This document shows positions 36,565 to 44,202 of a stretch of 64,000 bases of DNA, piece by piece. A model generated the notes under the pieces. That model searched no databases and was not told the DNA's origin. It was given only the letters and a program-made list of their open reading frames with translations. Each line of letters opens with the position of its first letter. Positions within the stretch are counted from its first letter, which is position 1. The translations under genes were made by a program, and so were the position numbers. The DNA is from Lachnospiraceae bacterium. GTDB lineage: Bacteria; Bacillota; Clostridia; Lachnospirales; Lachnospiraceae. The stretch lies in NCBI GenBank assembly GCA_015056865.1, contig SVFM01000002.1, positions 1 to 64,000 on the forward strand, written 5' to 3'.

Positions 36565-37172
36565 GCTTTATCTTTATCGGCCAGCTTCTCAAACTCAGCC
36601 ATGGCAGGTACATACTGATAAATATCATATCCGCCCTCCTTAGGCTCCAATCTCAGAATGCCGCCATTATCCAGGATACCGTTTCCCCTATACCGGATGG
36701 TTCCTCCTGTCAGCGCCCATAGCAGGTTCTTGATAATCCCACCATGTGCCACGATCAGAATATTTTTACCCGGGTTTAACTCCAGGCATCTTTCAAAAGC
36801 TTTCTTGGCACGATTTCCGGCCTGGGATGGGGTTTCCATACCGGGATAATTGCCATCCGGATATCGGATATGTACCTCTTCTACCTTTAGTCCTTCCGCC
36901 TCTCCAAACTCTCTTTCTCTAAATTCTGTTTCTATGACAATGTTCTCCTGATTATATCCGATCTCCTGTGCCACGATCCGGGCGCTTTCCTGTGCCCGTC
37001 CCAGAGAACTTGTCCAAATGGCATCGATCTTCACAGAAAAACCGGACAGGGTCTTGGCAGACTGCCGGATCTGACTTCTGCCATTTTCATTTAACGGAAT
37101 ATCCGTGCACCCCTGCAGGCGCATGTCCACATTCCAGTCCGTCTCTCCGTGACGCATGATAAAAACACTCAT
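36561..37172 (-). CDS. Histidine phosphatase family protein (phosphoglycerate mutase-like)
   Basis: A 203-residue branch-1 histidine phosphatase. The catalytic RHGETDWN (residues 7-14), the second histidine in VAHGGIIKNL (about 141-150) and E82-region REFGEAEGL mark the family. Members dephosphorylate many small substrates (for example CobC, phosphoserine phosphatase-like or PhoE); the specific one is not shown. It lies 18 bases after recO. Confidence 0.88.
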   Translation of the reverse strand: MSVFIMRHGETDWNVDMRLQGCTDIPLNENGRSQIRQSAKTLSGFSVKIDAIWTSSLGRAQESARIVAQEIGYNQENIVIETEFREREFGEAEGLKVEEVHIRYPDGNYPGMETPSQAGNRAKKAFERCLELNPGKNILIVAHGGIIKNLLWALTGGTIRYRGNGILDNGGILRLEPKEGGYDIYQYVPAMAEFEKLADKDKA

Positions 37173-37190
37173 AATCCTTCCTCCTCGTTC

Positions 37191-37841
37191 CTACAGCAAG
37201 CCTTCCAAAATCTCAAGACTTCTGAATTCTTTATCCCAAACCTTTTTTCCACAGGATGCACAGATCGCCTGCAGTTCCTGAAGCACCTTATCTGTCACCT
37301 GAAAGGTATACAACTTCTCTATAGAAGACCTTACAATATAATCCACCGCATAAATGGTTCCTGCTTCCCAGGCCGCCTCCCCGGGTAGCCCCGGAAATTC
37401 TCCGTTTACCACAATGGCTTTGATCTCATAAATGCAGCGCACCAGGGGATTGGATAACCCCGGATGAACTAGGGCCCTCATGGTCTGATAGAGAAGCTTT
37501 AGCATGGCTATCTCATCATTGTTCTCTCTGGTATAATAATCTGCGATCTCCAAAAAATACATGCCATAATAGGCACTTATGTAGTCGTTTCGAAGTTCCT
37601 CAAAGTAATTGGTGATATTTGCCTCCAATATATTGTAAGAACTCTTGCCCTCGTACAGCTTAAAATTGCCAAAACAGAAGGGATTGGTAGCCGCCATAAA
37701 CCTGCTGCCGGAGCGTCTGGCGCCCCGGGCAAAGGCGGATATCTTTCCCCTCTCTCTGGTCAAGATACACACACGCCTATCGTATTCCCCGATAGGCGTC
37801 TGATTTAAGATCATTCCTGTTACTGTGATCGTTTCCTGCAT
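37191..37841 (-). CDS. recO: DNA repair protein RecO
   Basis: A 216-residue protein that loads RecA at single-strand gaps with RecR. The N-terminal OB fold begins MQETITVTGMILNQTPIGEYD (named in part) and contains the GKISAFARGARR segment (about 31-42). A C-terminal helical domain follows; the CysX2Cys zinc site has CASCGK only (one pair), so a full zinc finger is not obvious. ATG 37841 gives the family N-terminus; the frame to 37880 overlaps a likely upstream small gene. In the era-recO-glyS cluster. Confidence 0.9.
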   Translation of the reverse strand: MQETITVTGMILNQTPIGEYDRRVCILTRERGKISAFARGARRSGSRFMAATNPFCFGNFKLYEGKSSYNILEANITNYFEELRNDYISAYYGMYFLEIADYYTRENNDEIAMLKLLYQTMRALVHPGLSNPLVRCIYEIKAIVVNGEFPGLPGEAAWEAGTIYAVDYIVRSSIEKLYTFQVTDKVLQELQAICASCGKKVWDKEFRSLEILEGLL

Positions 37842-37968
37842 ACGAGCGTTCTCCCTCTTGTCGGCATTCGCCCATGGCACTTTCCTGCCTGCAGGCCCGG
37901 CTGTAAGCCAGATAGTCCTCTACTTTTCCCGAGCCTGTAAATTGCTTCCAGTAATTATCTGCGTTCAT
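37777..37968 (-). CDS. YqzL-like small protein
   Basis: A 63-codon gene between era and recO. The first 25 residues (NYWKQFTGSGKVEDYLAYSR, residues 5-24) resemble the YqzL family, where a WK-x-F-x-x-TG-x-(I/V)-x-x-Y-L pattern is kept, and YqzL genes sit between era and recO in Bacillus. A GGGGGG ribosome site precedes the ATG. Its last 21 codons overlap recO in another frame, and those residues look non-conserved. Function of YqzL is unknown. Confidence 0.55.
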   Translation of the reverse strand: MNADNYWKQFTGSGKVEDYLAYSRACRQESAMGECRQEGERSYAGNDHSNRNDLKSDAYRGIR

Positions 37969-38036
37969 CCTGCATCCCCCCTTGTGCTTTTGTCTTTGGC
38001 ACTCTTTAGGGTCTGCATTTTCTTGTTTTCTATGCG

Positions 38037-38948
38037 CTAGCGAAGGTCCTCTTTTGCGTTATATCCAAAATTTTTGAGCAGCAGGTCACTGTCTCTCCAA
38101 TCCTTCCTTACTTTTACCCAAAGTTGCAGATTGGCCTGCATTTCCAACAAGTCCTCTATCTCCGGTCTGGCCTTGGAACCGATCGCTTTCAGCATTCCGC
38201 CGCCCTTACCGATGATAATCCCCTTATGGGATTCCCTCTCGCAGACAATGGTAGCTTCTATATCCACAATGTTTTCCCGATACTTCATGCTCTCGATGGT
38301 CACTGCTACACCATGTGGGATCTCATCTGACAAAAGACGCAGTGCTTTTTCCCGGATCAATTCTGCCACAATCTGACGCATGGGCTGATCGGTTATGGTA
38401 TCTTCATCATAAAAAGCCGGCCCATAGGGTAGGTATTTCATAATGCACTTCAACAATTCCTCCGTGTTGCCGCCTTTTAGGGCAGACACCGGAACCACCT
38501 CCGCAAAATCACACTCTCCGCGGTAGGTTTGGATGCACTTTAGCACCTCTTCCTTCTTTACCGTATCAATTTTGTTAATGACCAGGATCACCGGCGTTTT
38601 GGTCTTGTTTAGCTGCTCGATGATATGTCTCTCCCCGGCACCGATAAAGGTAGTGGGCTCCACCAGCCACAAGATCACATCCACCTCGGACAAGGTCTGT
38701 TGCGCCACGCTCACCATATAGTTACCAAGCTTATTTTTTGCTTTGTGGATGCCGGGCGTATCCAGAAACACGATCTGTCCTTCCTCCGAAGTGTAAACCG
38801 TCTGGATCCGATTCCTGGTGGTCTGGGGTTTATTAGAAGTGATTGCGATCTTCTGTCCGATCAGACGGTTCATCAGGGTGGACTTGCCCACATTGGGCCT
38901 GCCGATCAATGTAGCAAACCCGGACTTATATGCTGTACTTTCCATCAT
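38037..38948 (-). CDS. era: GTPase Era
   Basis: A 303-residue GTPase with a C-terminal KH domain that matures 16S rRNA and helps 30S assembly. GTPase motifs: G1 GRPNVGKS (residues 16-23), G2 TT at 43-44 region, G3 DTPG (about 63-66) and G4 NKID (about 125-128). The KH domain has the GKGGGMLKAIGSKAR segment (about 246-260). Its ATG overlaps the TGA of the M16 peptidase gene by one base. Confidence 0.97.
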   Translation of the reverse strand: MMESTAYKSGFATLIGRPNVGKSTLMNRLIGQKIAITSNKPQTTRNRIQTVYTSEEGQIVFLDTPGIHKAKNKLGNYMVSVAQQTLSEVDVILWLVEPTTFIGAGERHIIEQLNKTKTPVILVINKIDTVKKEEVLKCIQTYRGECDFAEVVPVSALKGGNTEELLKCIMKYLPYGPAFYDEDTITDQPMRQIVAELIREKALRLLSDEIPHGVAVTIESMKYRENIVDIEATIVCERESHKGIIIGKGGGMLKAIGSKARPEIEDLLEMQANLQLWVKVRKDWRDSDLLLKNFGYNAKEDLR

Positions 38949-41878
38949 CAGAATAAATTCTCCACTGTATCAAATATTTCTTTTGTTTCTTCCACGGCTG
39001 CGTTGCCGCCCACTACACACAGGCATTCATCTTCCATAAATGCCCGGATATATTCCGCTGTCTTTTGAAACGTCTGTCTGTCTGTGGCCAACAGCTCATC
39101 TCTTTCTCTCTGCAGATCCTCTTGGGTCAATCCGGTCATATAACCACTCAAAGAGAACACACCCTTGGCTGCAGGGTTCATGGGAATGTCCAGATCACTG
39201 ATGGCGCCAATGATAAACTGGGTCAACGTCCTCTCATCCGCCTCAAAAGATGCAATATAATCCGCTGCCTTCTCGTATATGTCAATGGTTTTGGTCAGAT
39301 TGGGATCTCTGTAAGAAACAAAATAACTGTCCCCGGATTTACCAAAACCGCACATACAGCCGTATGCGCCGCCCTTTACACGGACATTGTTCCACAGATA
39401 ATCACATCCAAGCATAACTTTGAGCACCCGCAGGGATCCATGGTACTCCAAACCTTTTTTCTTAAAATTACCCGCACGGCACACATACTGTACCTGTCCC
39501 GCTGTCTTGAATCCTTCATTCTTTTTGATCACTTCAGGCTGATAGCTTCCGCCGGGCACCTCCATGGTAAAAAGCTTTCCCTTTAACCGGCTGACAAGCC
39601 CGGGCAAAGGCTGGTATCCTTCTTTGGTTCCCACAAAATCCACCATCAGATTCTCCGGCCGAAATATAATATGCGCCAGCAGCTGCAGCTTCCTGCCAAG
39701 TTCTGCCATCTCCTCCGCTCCCCCTGCTGACAACCGGTCAACCAGTTTGTAGAAGGATCTGCCAAGCAGCACATCACTTACCGCAGCGGTTGTTGAAATA
39801 TAAGACATCGCCCGCTCTGCGGCTACCTGATGTCCCCCGGAGATCATCTGTCCCTGCATCTTCGCCCTGCCCTCAGACAAAATCTCTCCCAGTCTCTTAC
39901 TGTCATCATATTTTGTGCGAAGCAGCATTTCCTCCATCAGTTCCATAGCCTTGCCCAGATTGGAATACAATACTCTGGTCTTCAGCTCCAGCATTACCGT
40001 ATACTCCTTGGGATCCTTGGCTTTGCTGTATATGTTGCATACCGGACTGATACCACCGGTGGCAATATTTACTTCATGAAAGAGAGCTCCGTATTTGTAA
40101 TTTTCGGTATTTAAAAGTCCCAAAGCCCCCTTCAGCAATCCCAGATACGGGAATAACTCTTCCGGCACCTTATCTGCCCGGAACATCAGACGCAGATAAG
40201 CAATTTCATTGGTAAACAGATCATGGAACAACACGGTGGTGCTGCCCATCGGATCCTCCACTGAGCGCACTTCATTCACATACTGGGGAGCTTCCTTTTT
40301 CATATCCCCCCGGGACAACATGGGGATCTTTTCCAGATCCTCCTTGCTGTCAGCCATCTCCTGCCACTCCTCCAGTGCTGCAGTTTCTGCCACAATCTGC
40401 CGGATCTTATCCTCGCTCAAAGTGCTCCTATAAGCCATCAGTTTCTCCTTCAGTTCCTGCTCCCTGACGGCCGCCAGACCCTTCTTCGGCACCAGTGTTA
40501 CCAGCGATTTATGGGTGTTGTCCAATAGATATCTGCGGATAATCTCCTCAAACCCATCCCCCTCTGCAAGCTTTCTCATGCGTCCGAAGGTCTCGTTTGC
40601 CTCTATATGCAAAAAGGGCTTGTTATCATCATAAAGCCAGCTGTCAAACATCTGCAGACCATACATCAGTCCCTTGGGCCAGGAGCCAAAATCCGCCTCC
40701 CTGTAGCGGAATTCATAATAATTGATTCCGGCCAGCAACGCCCTCTTATCCAACCCTTTCTCCGCCAATTCCATAAGTACACCGCAGATCGTGTCCACAA
40801 ACTCCTGTCGCCTGGATGTGCTGGTATTTTTCGCTACAATGGAAAAATATGGTTGCAACACACCATTATCGTAGCTGCTGTAGACCTCTTCTCCAATCCC
40901 ACGCTCTATCAGCGCTTCCTTTAGTGGAGCCCCCGGCGCACTGCACAGGGCATAATCCAAAATCTGAAAAGCCACATACAGATCTCTGTCCAATACATCA
41001 CCTACCACTGCATTATATGCAAGATAAGCAGTCTTTTCAGGATCCTCCTCATCATTGATAGGATATTCCCTTTCCACTTCTCTGATCTGTGCAAAAGGCT
41101 GTTGTTTCTCCACCCGGGAGTCCACCTGTCTGGCCTCAAATGCAGACAAATACTCCCGGTCTATAAACTCCAATTTTTCCGCCATATCCATATTGCCGTA
41201 GAGATAAATATAACTGTTGGAGGGATGATAATATTTTCTGTGAAAATCCAAAAATTCTTCGTAGGAAAGCTCCGGTATCTTCTCCGGATCTCCTCCGGAT
41301 TCTCTGCCATAGGTAGTATCCGGATATAAGGAGTTCATCACCTCTCGCTCCAACAAATCATCCGGCGCAGAAAAAACGCCCTTCATCTCACTGTATACCA
41401 CTCCGTTGATGGTCAGTTCTCCCTGCGCATCCTCCATGTCATAGTGCCAGCCCTCCTGGCAAAAGATCTTTTTCTGCTTGTATATATTGGGATAAAACAC
41501 TGCATCCAGATAAACATGCATCAGATTCTGAAAATCCACATCATTGCAACTTGCAAGGGGATACACCGTCTTGTCCGGATAGGTCATGGCATTCAAAAAC
41601 GTATTCAAAGAGCCCTTCACCAGCTCCACAAAGGGATCTTTGACGGGAAAATTCCTGGATCCGCAAAGTACACTGTGCTCCAGAATATGAGCCACACCGG
41701 TATCATCCGTGGGTGGTGTACGAAAACCGATATAAAACACCTTGTTTTCATCATCATTGGACAGCAGCGCCACTCTGGCTCCGGTCTTTCTGTGACGCAG
41801 CAGGTAGCTTTCTGTATTCAGATCGTCGATCCGCCTCTTCTCGATCAATTCATAACTCTGTAAGTCTTCCACTCTCAT
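38948..41878 (-). CDS. M16C family zinc metallopeptidase (insulinase/presequence protease-like)
   Basis: A 976-residue single-chain clamshell peptidase with two M16 halves. The inverted zinc motif H-x-x-E-H is HILEH near residue 63, with the third ligand expected in the EMKGVFS segment about 75 residues later. The M16C-associated domain lies in the middle (about 450-700), then an inactive second half. Cytosolic relatives (PreP type) degrade peptides. No signal peptide is seen. ATG 41878 has AAGGAA upstream. It precedes era and follows a small gene of unknown function. Confidence 0.9.
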   Translation of the reverse strand: MRVEDLQSYELIEKRRIDDLNTESYLLRHRKTGARVALLSNDDENKVFYIGFRTPPTDDTGVAHILEHSVLCGSRNFPVKDPFVELVKGSLNTFLNAMTYPDKTVYPLASCNDVDFQNLMHVYLDAVFYPNIYKQKKIFCQEGWHYDMEDAQGELTINGVVYSEMKGVFSAPDDLLEREVMNSLYPDTTYGRESGGDPEKIPELSYEEFLDFHRKYYHPSNSYIYLYGNMDMAEKLEFIDREYLSAFEARQVDSRVEKQQPFAQIREVEREYPINDEEDPEKTAYLAYNAVVGDVLDRDLYVAFQILDYALCSAPGAPLKEALIERGIGEEVYSSYDNGVLQPYFSIVAKNTSTSRRQEFVDTICGVLMELAEKGLDKRALLAGINYYEFRYREADFGSWPKGLMYGLQMFDSWLYDDNKPFLHIEANETFGRMRKLAEGDGFEEIIRRYLLDNTHKSLVTLVPKKGLAAVREQELKEKLMAYRSTLSEDKIRQIVAETAALEEWQEMADSKEDLEKIPMLSRGDMKKEAPQYVNEVRSVEDPMGSTTVLFHDLFTNEIAYLRLMFRADKVPEELFPYLGLLKGALGLLNTENYKYGALFHEVNIATGGISPVCNIYSKAKDPKEYTVMLELKTRVLYSNLGKAMELMEEMLLRTKYDDSKRLGEILSEGRAKMQGQMISGGHQVAAERAMSYISTTAAVSDVLLGRSFYKLVDRLSAGGAEEMAELGRKLQLLAHIIFRPENLMVDFVGTKEGYQPLPGLVSRLKGKLFTMEVPGGSYQPEVIKKNEGFKTAGQVQYVCRAGNFKKKGLEYHGSLRVLKVMLGCDYLWNNVRVKGGAYGCMCGFGKSGDSYFVSYRDPNLTKTIDIYEKAADYIASFEADERTLTQFIIGAISDLDIPMNPAAKGVFSLSGYMTGLTQEDLQRERDELLATDRQTFQKTAEYIRAFMEDECLCVVGGNAAVEETKEIFDTVENLF

Positions 41879-41897
41879 ATTATTATTCCTTCCTGAT

Positions 41898-42317
41898 TCA
41901 CACATGAAAAGTCATCAGCGCCAGTTTCGATATACCGATCTCCTGGATCAGCACGCCCTGCTTTTCCTTGTCTGCCAATGGTATGGGTGCAAATTTTTCC
42001 AGTTTGATGCTGTAGGTCTGATACAATATCCTGGCCTTTCCAAGCAGGGAACGCTTTTCCACCGGCACGCTGTATTTAATCTTTATTTTCAGCTGTTTAC
42101 AGGCTTCATATACAAATCCTTTGGGTTCCATGTGGTAAAAAAGGCTTTCCAGCGTAGTCTCCGGGTCCAGATCCGCAGCAATATATCGCTGTAAAATAGT
42201 TTTTACCTTAAATGGTACATCTTCATTTTCAATCAGTTCGCTGCAAGTAAATTTTGCGCCAAGATATAAATTTCCTGTATCCTGCATGACATATTTATAA
42301 TCTTGATATTCGGTCAT
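41898..42317 (-). CDS. Conserved hypothetical protein
   Basis: A 139-residue soluble protein with no recognised family. It is mixed alpha/beta with a lysine-rich central strand region (about 72-95), no cysteine cluster, and no membrane helix or signal. It starts 2 bases after the sigma-like gene and ends within 20 bases of the M16 start, so it is co-transcribed with both. I have seen such genes near era in related genomes but cannot name a family. Confidence 0.7.
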   Translation of the reverse strand: MTEYQDYKYVMQDTGNLYLGAKFTCSELIENEDVPFKVKTILQRYIAADLDPETTLESLFYHMEPKGFVYEACKQLKIKIKYSVPVEKRSLLGKARILYQTYSIKLEKFAPIPLADKEKQGVLIQEIGISKLALMTFHV

Positions 42318-42319
42318 GA

Positions 42320-43063
42320 CTAATCCCGCTGGTCCTCCAAATCTTCAATTTTGTTGCCGGAAAGGCGCAGTGCCTGCTCTATGGACTTCACAGACATACC
42401 GGTCTCCTGTGCCAATTCCTGGGGTGTCACTTTCCTCCCAAGATCTTCTGCCAAGTCGCGGGCAGCATCTGCTACCTTATTCACCTTTTGAACCGTGCGC
42501 AGATCCTTCTTGCTGATCTCGGTATTCTCCGTAATATATTCCTCCATGGCATCCATGATCATCTGCCCCAACATCCCCTCTGCCTCAGAAGCATGCTCTA
42601 GGCAGCCAAGCATGGTCACCCCCACGGCAAGGGCCACGTTACCCTCTCCGATCAGATCTTCCAGTAAAACTCCCTGACCGCTGTACAGTTTTGCAATATC
42701 TACCACCTGAGGCAGGTAGTGCTCTGACAAACGGTGCTGGGCGCTTACCTCTCCGGCCATGGCAGAGATGGTAACCGCCTCAAGCTGCCCGGCCGAAAGC
42801 CCTTCCATTTTGTCCAATTCTTCTAAATATATCTCCAGGTAATTCTTTTCCTCCTGTGTCAGATAATTGTCTGCATCCACAGGTTCTCCAATTCCGATCT
42901 TATGTTTTTCCAGATAATCAAACACCAAAGCCAGCTGGTCTTCTTCCAGCTCCATTGCGGCAAAAGCCTCCTGTACCTGCTCCCTGCTGATGCAGCCTCC
43001 CTGCTCCTTAGCTGTCCTTTTTACCTGTTCTAATGTCTGGGCAAATAACACTTCCCGATTCAT
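42320..43063 (-). CDS. Truncated sigma-70-like protein
   Basis: A 247-residue protein. Residues 113-145 (SEHYLPQVVDIAKLY...LLEDLIGEGN) match sigma-70 region 2.1-2.2, the part that binds the beta-prime coiled coil. Residues 190-238 resemble region 3 (QKVNKVADAARDLAEDLGRK and an HTH-like AQETGMSVKSIEQAL). The region 2.3-2.4 motif that melts and reads the -10 element is not recognisable, and region 4 is absent. The N-terminus (1-60) is helical and acidic. ATG 43063 follows GGAGG. It may be an RNA-polymerase-binding factor or a degenerate sigma factor; not a normal one. Confidence 0.7.
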   Translation of the reverse strand: MNREVLFAQTLEQVKRTAKEQGGCISREQVQEAFAAMELEEDQLALVFDYLEKHKIGIGEPVDADNYLTQEEKNYLEIYLEELDKMEGLSAGQLEAVTISAMAGEVSAQHRLSEHYLPQVVDIAKLYSGQGVLLEDLIGEGNVALAVGVTMLGCLEHASEAEGMLGQMIMDAMEEYITENTEISKKDLRTVQKVNKVADAARDLAEDLGRKVTPQELAQETGMSVKSIEQALRLSGNKIEDLEDQRD

Positions 43064-43082
43064 AGTTACCTCCATGTCTTAC

Positions 43083-43967
43083 CTATTCCACATGTTTATG
43101 GGAAAACAAATGATCCTGACAATATTCGTAATTACCGTTACACTTGGAGCAGAAACGAAACTCCAATTCCGGATTGGTCTCTTCTGTCCTGCCGCAAATA
43201 GCGCATTTATGTTTTGTAATCGCCGCACCACGGTGCACCTCCCTTTTAAACTCCTGCCTCCTGTGCACCTGCTTGGGGCTGATGAGGAGCCTTCTGGAAG
43301 AAAGGAAAAATACAATAAAGTTCAGCAAAGAAGACACAATAGCAATTCTGGAGAACAGACTCACATCCAAAATCACTGCTCCTGTAAACACCTTGGCCCC
43401 CTCTAAAAATTCCCACACCAACATGATACCATACACGATTCCCATCCATTTGACCTTGATGGGGATAATGAACATAAGCAACACATGCATCTCTGGAAAA
43501 GTCAGTGCAAAGGCCAGGAAAATAGACATGTTAATATATCCGGTACTAAAGCACAAGGAGCCCGCCTGACTCATAATCGGCCACATCTCTCCATGGATCA
43601 AATAGCTGATACCCATAGATACAAAGCTGCCCAATATGGTAAATAACATGCCAGAGAAAATATAGACATTATACCTGTAAGTACCCCAGGCACGCTCCAG
43701 CGTATGGCCCAAGGACCAGTAAAAATACAGCATGATCAAAGTAGTAAAAAGATTTCCTATAGACGGCGGTGTCACAATCCAGGTAACGATCCGCCACACC
43801 TGTCCCCTAAAAAGGATCTGGTAGGGATTCAGTGTCAGGTAATTCAGCACAGTGGGATAGGTATACTGCAGAATATAACCCACCAGATAACATACGATCA
43901 GTACGGTAGTCAAATTCGAGATCGCATATTTCCCGAACTTCTTTTCAAATTTACTCATGGGGCGCAT
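43083..43967 (-). CDS. Rhomboid-like membrane protein with C-terminal zinc ribbon
   Basis: A 294-residue protein with about six membrane helices (roughly residues 18-230). The rhomboid loop features are present: WR at 58-59 and LERAWGTYRY at 90-99. The catalytic GxSG position reads FSTG (140-143) and no histidine is found in the last helix, so it is likely not a protease. The cytoplasmic tail has C255-x-x-C258, C273-x-x-C276, C283 and histidines at 286 and 290, a zinc-binding pattern. ATG 43967 has GGAGG upstream. It lies 19 bases before the sigma-like gene. Confidence 0.75.
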   Translation of the reverse strand: MRPMSKFEKKFGKYAISNLTTVLIVCYLVGYILQYTYPTVLNYLTLNPYQILFRGQVWRIVTWIVTPPSIGNLFTTLIMLYFYWSLGHTLERAWGTYRYNVYIFSGMLFTILGSFVSMGISYLIHGEMWPIMSQAGSLCFSTGYINMSIFLAFALTFPEMHVLLMFIIPIKVKWMGIVYGIMLVWEFLEGAKVFTGAVILDVSLFSRIAIVSSLLNFIVFFLSSRRLLISPKQVHRRQEFKREVHRGAAITKHKCAICGRTEETNPELEFRFCSKCNGNYEYCQDHLFSHKHVE

Positions 43968-44038
43968 AAAATTCCTCCAATTCTTTTCTGACATGCCAGC
44001 GGCGCCACTATGTCATTTTTCCATATAAATCCGAATAT

Positions 44039-44067
44039 ATTCTATCATTCAAACCCGAATAAGTAAA
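44039..44067 (-). promoter_or_regulatory. Promoter of the rhomboid-like/sigma-like gene cluster
   Basis: Minus-strand TTTACT (44062-44067), 17-base spacer, TAGAAT (44039-44044), 72 bases before the ATG. Confidence 0.55.
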
Positions 44068-44120
44068 CGATGTTATTATTTTTTTAGATATTTTTTAAAA
44101 AACTTTAAAAAGTTCATTCG

Positions 44121-44149
44121 TTGCATTTTGTCGACCGCTGTCGTATAAT
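44121..44149 (+). promoter_or_regulatory. Promoter of the CoA-dehydratase activase gene
   Basis: TTGCAT (44121-44126), 17-base spacer, TATAAT (44144-44149). It lies about 55 bases before the ATG. Confidence 0.7.
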
Positions 44150-44202
44150 GTTCTATTATGTAAAAATTTTACTTTTTTCTTCGGAAGGGAATGTGTAGGA
44201 AA

